Shown: positions 4,281 through 5,917 of the stretch, piece after piece
How positions within the stretch are numbered: position 1 is the stretch's first letter
How the letters are laid out: every line of letters starts with the position of its first letter
Source: Psychrobacter sp.
GTDB lineage: Bacteria; Pseudomonadota; Gammaproteobacteria; Pseudomonadales; Moraxellaceae
Length of the DNA: 5,917 nt
Direction: 5' to 3'
NCBI GenBank assembly: GCA_029256865.1
Contig: JARIEH010000242.1
Coordinates: forward strand, 1 to 5,917
Notes under the pieces: generated by a model
Databases searched by the model: none
Told to the model about the DNA's origin: nothing
The model's input: only the letters and a program-made list of their open reading frames with translations
Position numbers and translations under genes: made by a program

Positions 4281-5917
4281 ATGCCCGTACCTAGCGACAT
4301 AACCATTGCCCAAAACGCTACTCTACAATCTATCACTCTCATCGCTGAAAAACTTGGCTTATCAACCGTCAATATCGAACCTTATGGGCATTATAAAGCG
4401 AAAATAAACTCAGCCGATGTATTTGCCATGCCCGCTAAAAATAAACAAAGCAAATTGATATTGGTCACTGCCATCAATCCAACACCCGCTGGCGAAGGCA
4501 AAACCACGGTCACTATCGGCTTAGCTGATGCGTTAAACCGCATTCATAAGCAGCAAAATAGCGGCGAGAGAACAGTGGTTGCCATACGCGAGCCGTCTAT
4601 CGGTCCAGTATTTGGCGTAAAAGGAGGCGCAGCGGGTGGCGGTTACGCGCAAGTACTGCCCATGGAGGATATCAACCTACATTTTACCGGTGACTTTCAT
4701 GCCATTGGTGCCGCCAATAACCTGCTAGCAGCGCTGTTAGACAATCATATTTATCAAGGGAACGAGCTGGATATCGACCCAAAGCAAGTATTTTGGCGGC
4801 GTGCAGTCGATATGAATGACCGCCAATTACGCACTATTATCAGTGGCATTGGCAAAACCACTGATGGCGTGATGCGTGAAGATGGTTTTGATATTACTGT
4901 TGCCTCTGAGGTGATGGCTATCTTTTGCTTAGCGACCGATCTGAATGATTTGAAGAAACGTTTGGGCAATATTTTAATAGCTTACAATAAAGCCAAACAG
5001 CCAATCTACGCCAAAGATCTCAACGCTCATGGAGCGATGGCAGTACTGTTAAAAGAAGCGCTTAAACCCAACCTTGTCCAAACGATTGAAGGCACGCCTG
5101 CTATCGTCCATGGTGGTCCATTTGCCAATATTGCCCATGGCTGCAACTCCGTTATTGCAACCCGCGTTGCCATGCATTTAGCAGATTATACCCTTACTGA
5201 AGCGGGTTTTGGCGCAGACCTTGGGGCGCAGAAGTTTTTTGATATTAAGTGTCGCTTGTCAGGATTGACGCCAGATGCGGTTGTTATTGTCGCCACGATT
5301 CGAGCGTTAAAATACAATGGTGGGGTGACTAAAGACTATCTGACCACTGAAAATTTAGCCGCGCTTGAGCGAGGTTTGCCAAATCTGATGAAGCATATCG
5401 AAAATATGCAAGAAGTGTATGGGTTGCCCGTCGTCGTCGCCATCAATCAGTTTGTCAGTGATACTGACGCCGAGATTGAGCTGGTGCGACAAGCTTGCCT
5501 AGAAAAAGGCGTAGAAGTTGCCCTAACTCAAGTGTGGGAGAAAGGTGGGGCTGGCGGTGAAGACTTAGCAAACGCTTTGATTAAACTGCTTGATGATAGC
5601 GCTCAAAACAACACTCAAAACAATGATAAAAACAATAACAATCATCATCCCAGCCCATTCCGTTTGGCTTATGACAGTGACAACAGCATTGCTCATAAAA
5701 TCCGTACGATTGCTCAGCGAATCTATGGCGCCGATGACATTGATATCAGCAGTTTGGCCCAGTCCAAAATCCATCGCTTAGAAGCACTGAATCTCGATAA
5801 AGTACCCGTCTGTATCGCCAAGACCCAATATTCGCTTAGCGATAATGCCAAATTATTGGGGCGACCGACTGGCTTTAATATCCATGTGCGCGATATCAGC
5901 ATCTCATCTGGCGCAGG
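4281..5917 (+). CDS. fhs: Formate-tetrahydrofolate ligase (C-terminus cut by window edge)
   Basis: This enzyme joins formate to tetrahydrofolate using ATP and makes 10-formyl-THF for purine and formyl-Met-tRNA synthesis. The frame stays open for 545 codons to the right edge, and the family is about 555-560 residues. Visible motifs are the P-loop TPAGEGKTT (68-76), [10 protein letters not shown] (103-112), the signature [11 protein letters not shown] (112-122), [14 protein letters not shown] (138-151), the second signature VASEVMA (207-213), [14 protein letters not shown] (277-290), [14 protein letters not shown] (306-319) and, near the end, [21 protein letters not shown] (from 511). The sequence stops in the SSGAG segment that precedes the conserved C-terminal end, so roughly 30 residues are missing. 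An Asn-rich stretch at residues 442-454 makes the linker before SPFRLAYD longer than usual. The ATG at 4281 has a weak GAG-containing site about 9 nt upstream. The gene follows gph by 72 bp with no clear terminator between them. Confidence 0.97.
   Translation, partial: MPVPSDITIAQNATLQSITLIAEKLGLSTVNIEPYGHYKAKINSADVFAMPAKNKQSKLILVTAINPTPAGEGKTTVTIGLADALNRIHKQQNSGERTVVAIREPSIGPVFGVKGGAAGGGYAQVLPMEDINLHFTGDFHAIGAANNLLAALLDNHIYQGNELDIDPKQVFWRRAVDMNDRQLRTIISGIGKTTDGVMREDGFDITVASEVMAIFCLATDLNDLKKRLGNILIAYNKAKQPIYAKDLNAHGAMAVLLKEALKPNLVQTIEGTPAIVHGGPFANIAHGCNSVIATRVAMHLADYTLTEAGFGADLGAQKFFDIKCRLSGLTPDAVVIVATIRALKYNGGVTKDYLTTENLAALERGLPNLMKHIENMQEVYGLPVVVAINQFVSDTDAEIELVRQACLEKGVEVALTQVWEKGGAGGEDLANALIKLLDDSAQNNTQNNDKNNNNHHPSPFRLAYDSDNSIAHKIRTIAQRIYGADDIDISSLAQSKIHRLEALNLDKVPVCIAKTQYSLSDNAKLLGRPTGFNIHVRDISISSGA

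Noticed and set aside
5565..5781. Two short open frames on opposite strands over the fhs linker
   Set aside because: Their hydrophobic, Ile/Val/Thr-rich translations come from the A-rich low-complexity DNA within the intact fhs frame.

Overview
The window looks like ordinary chromosomal DNA of a moderately AT-rich gammaproteobacterium. The protein sequences and the hisB-hisH order suggest Moraxellaceae, most likely Psychrobacter. That assignment is inferred from how the proteins read, not from a search. I see no mobile element, CRISPR array, phage gene or rRNA, and no convincing undescribed system.

Layout. Positions 1-1203 hold the start of a histidine-biosynthesis operon on the minus strand: hisB (complete), then hisH (cut off by the left edge). 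The hisB stop codon directly abuts the hisH start codon. Positions 1204-1555 form a divergent non-coding region with three 18-bp tandem repeats and a small hairpin with a T-rich tail just upstream of hisB. Positions 1556-1978 (+) encode a small GNAT-like protein that resembles the acetyl-CoA sensor PanZ/PanM but has an altered acetyl-CoA loop. A single tRNA-Phe(GAA) gene follows at 2111-2186 (+), with a near-consensus promoter and a strong intrinsic terminator. That terminator can also serve the convergent minus-strand gene at 2344-2709, which encodes a small, probably exported protein of unknown function. Three plus-strand genes complete the window: a DUF4385-type protein (2878-3378), a phosphoglycolate phosphatase of the HAD superfamily (gph, 3531-4208), and formate-tetrahydrofolate ligase (fhs, from 4281 past the right edge). 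Fhs carries an unusual Asn-rich linker.

Functional links. HisB and HisH act in one pathway: HisB dehydrates imidazole-glycerol phosphate, and HisH supplies ammonia to HisF for the preceding ring closure. The other genes are separate housekeeping functions: acetyl-CoA/pantothenate sensing (tentative), translation, 2-phosphoglycolate salvage and one-carbon metabolism. gph and fhs lie 72 bp apart in the same direction and may be co-transcribed, but the sequence does not prove it.
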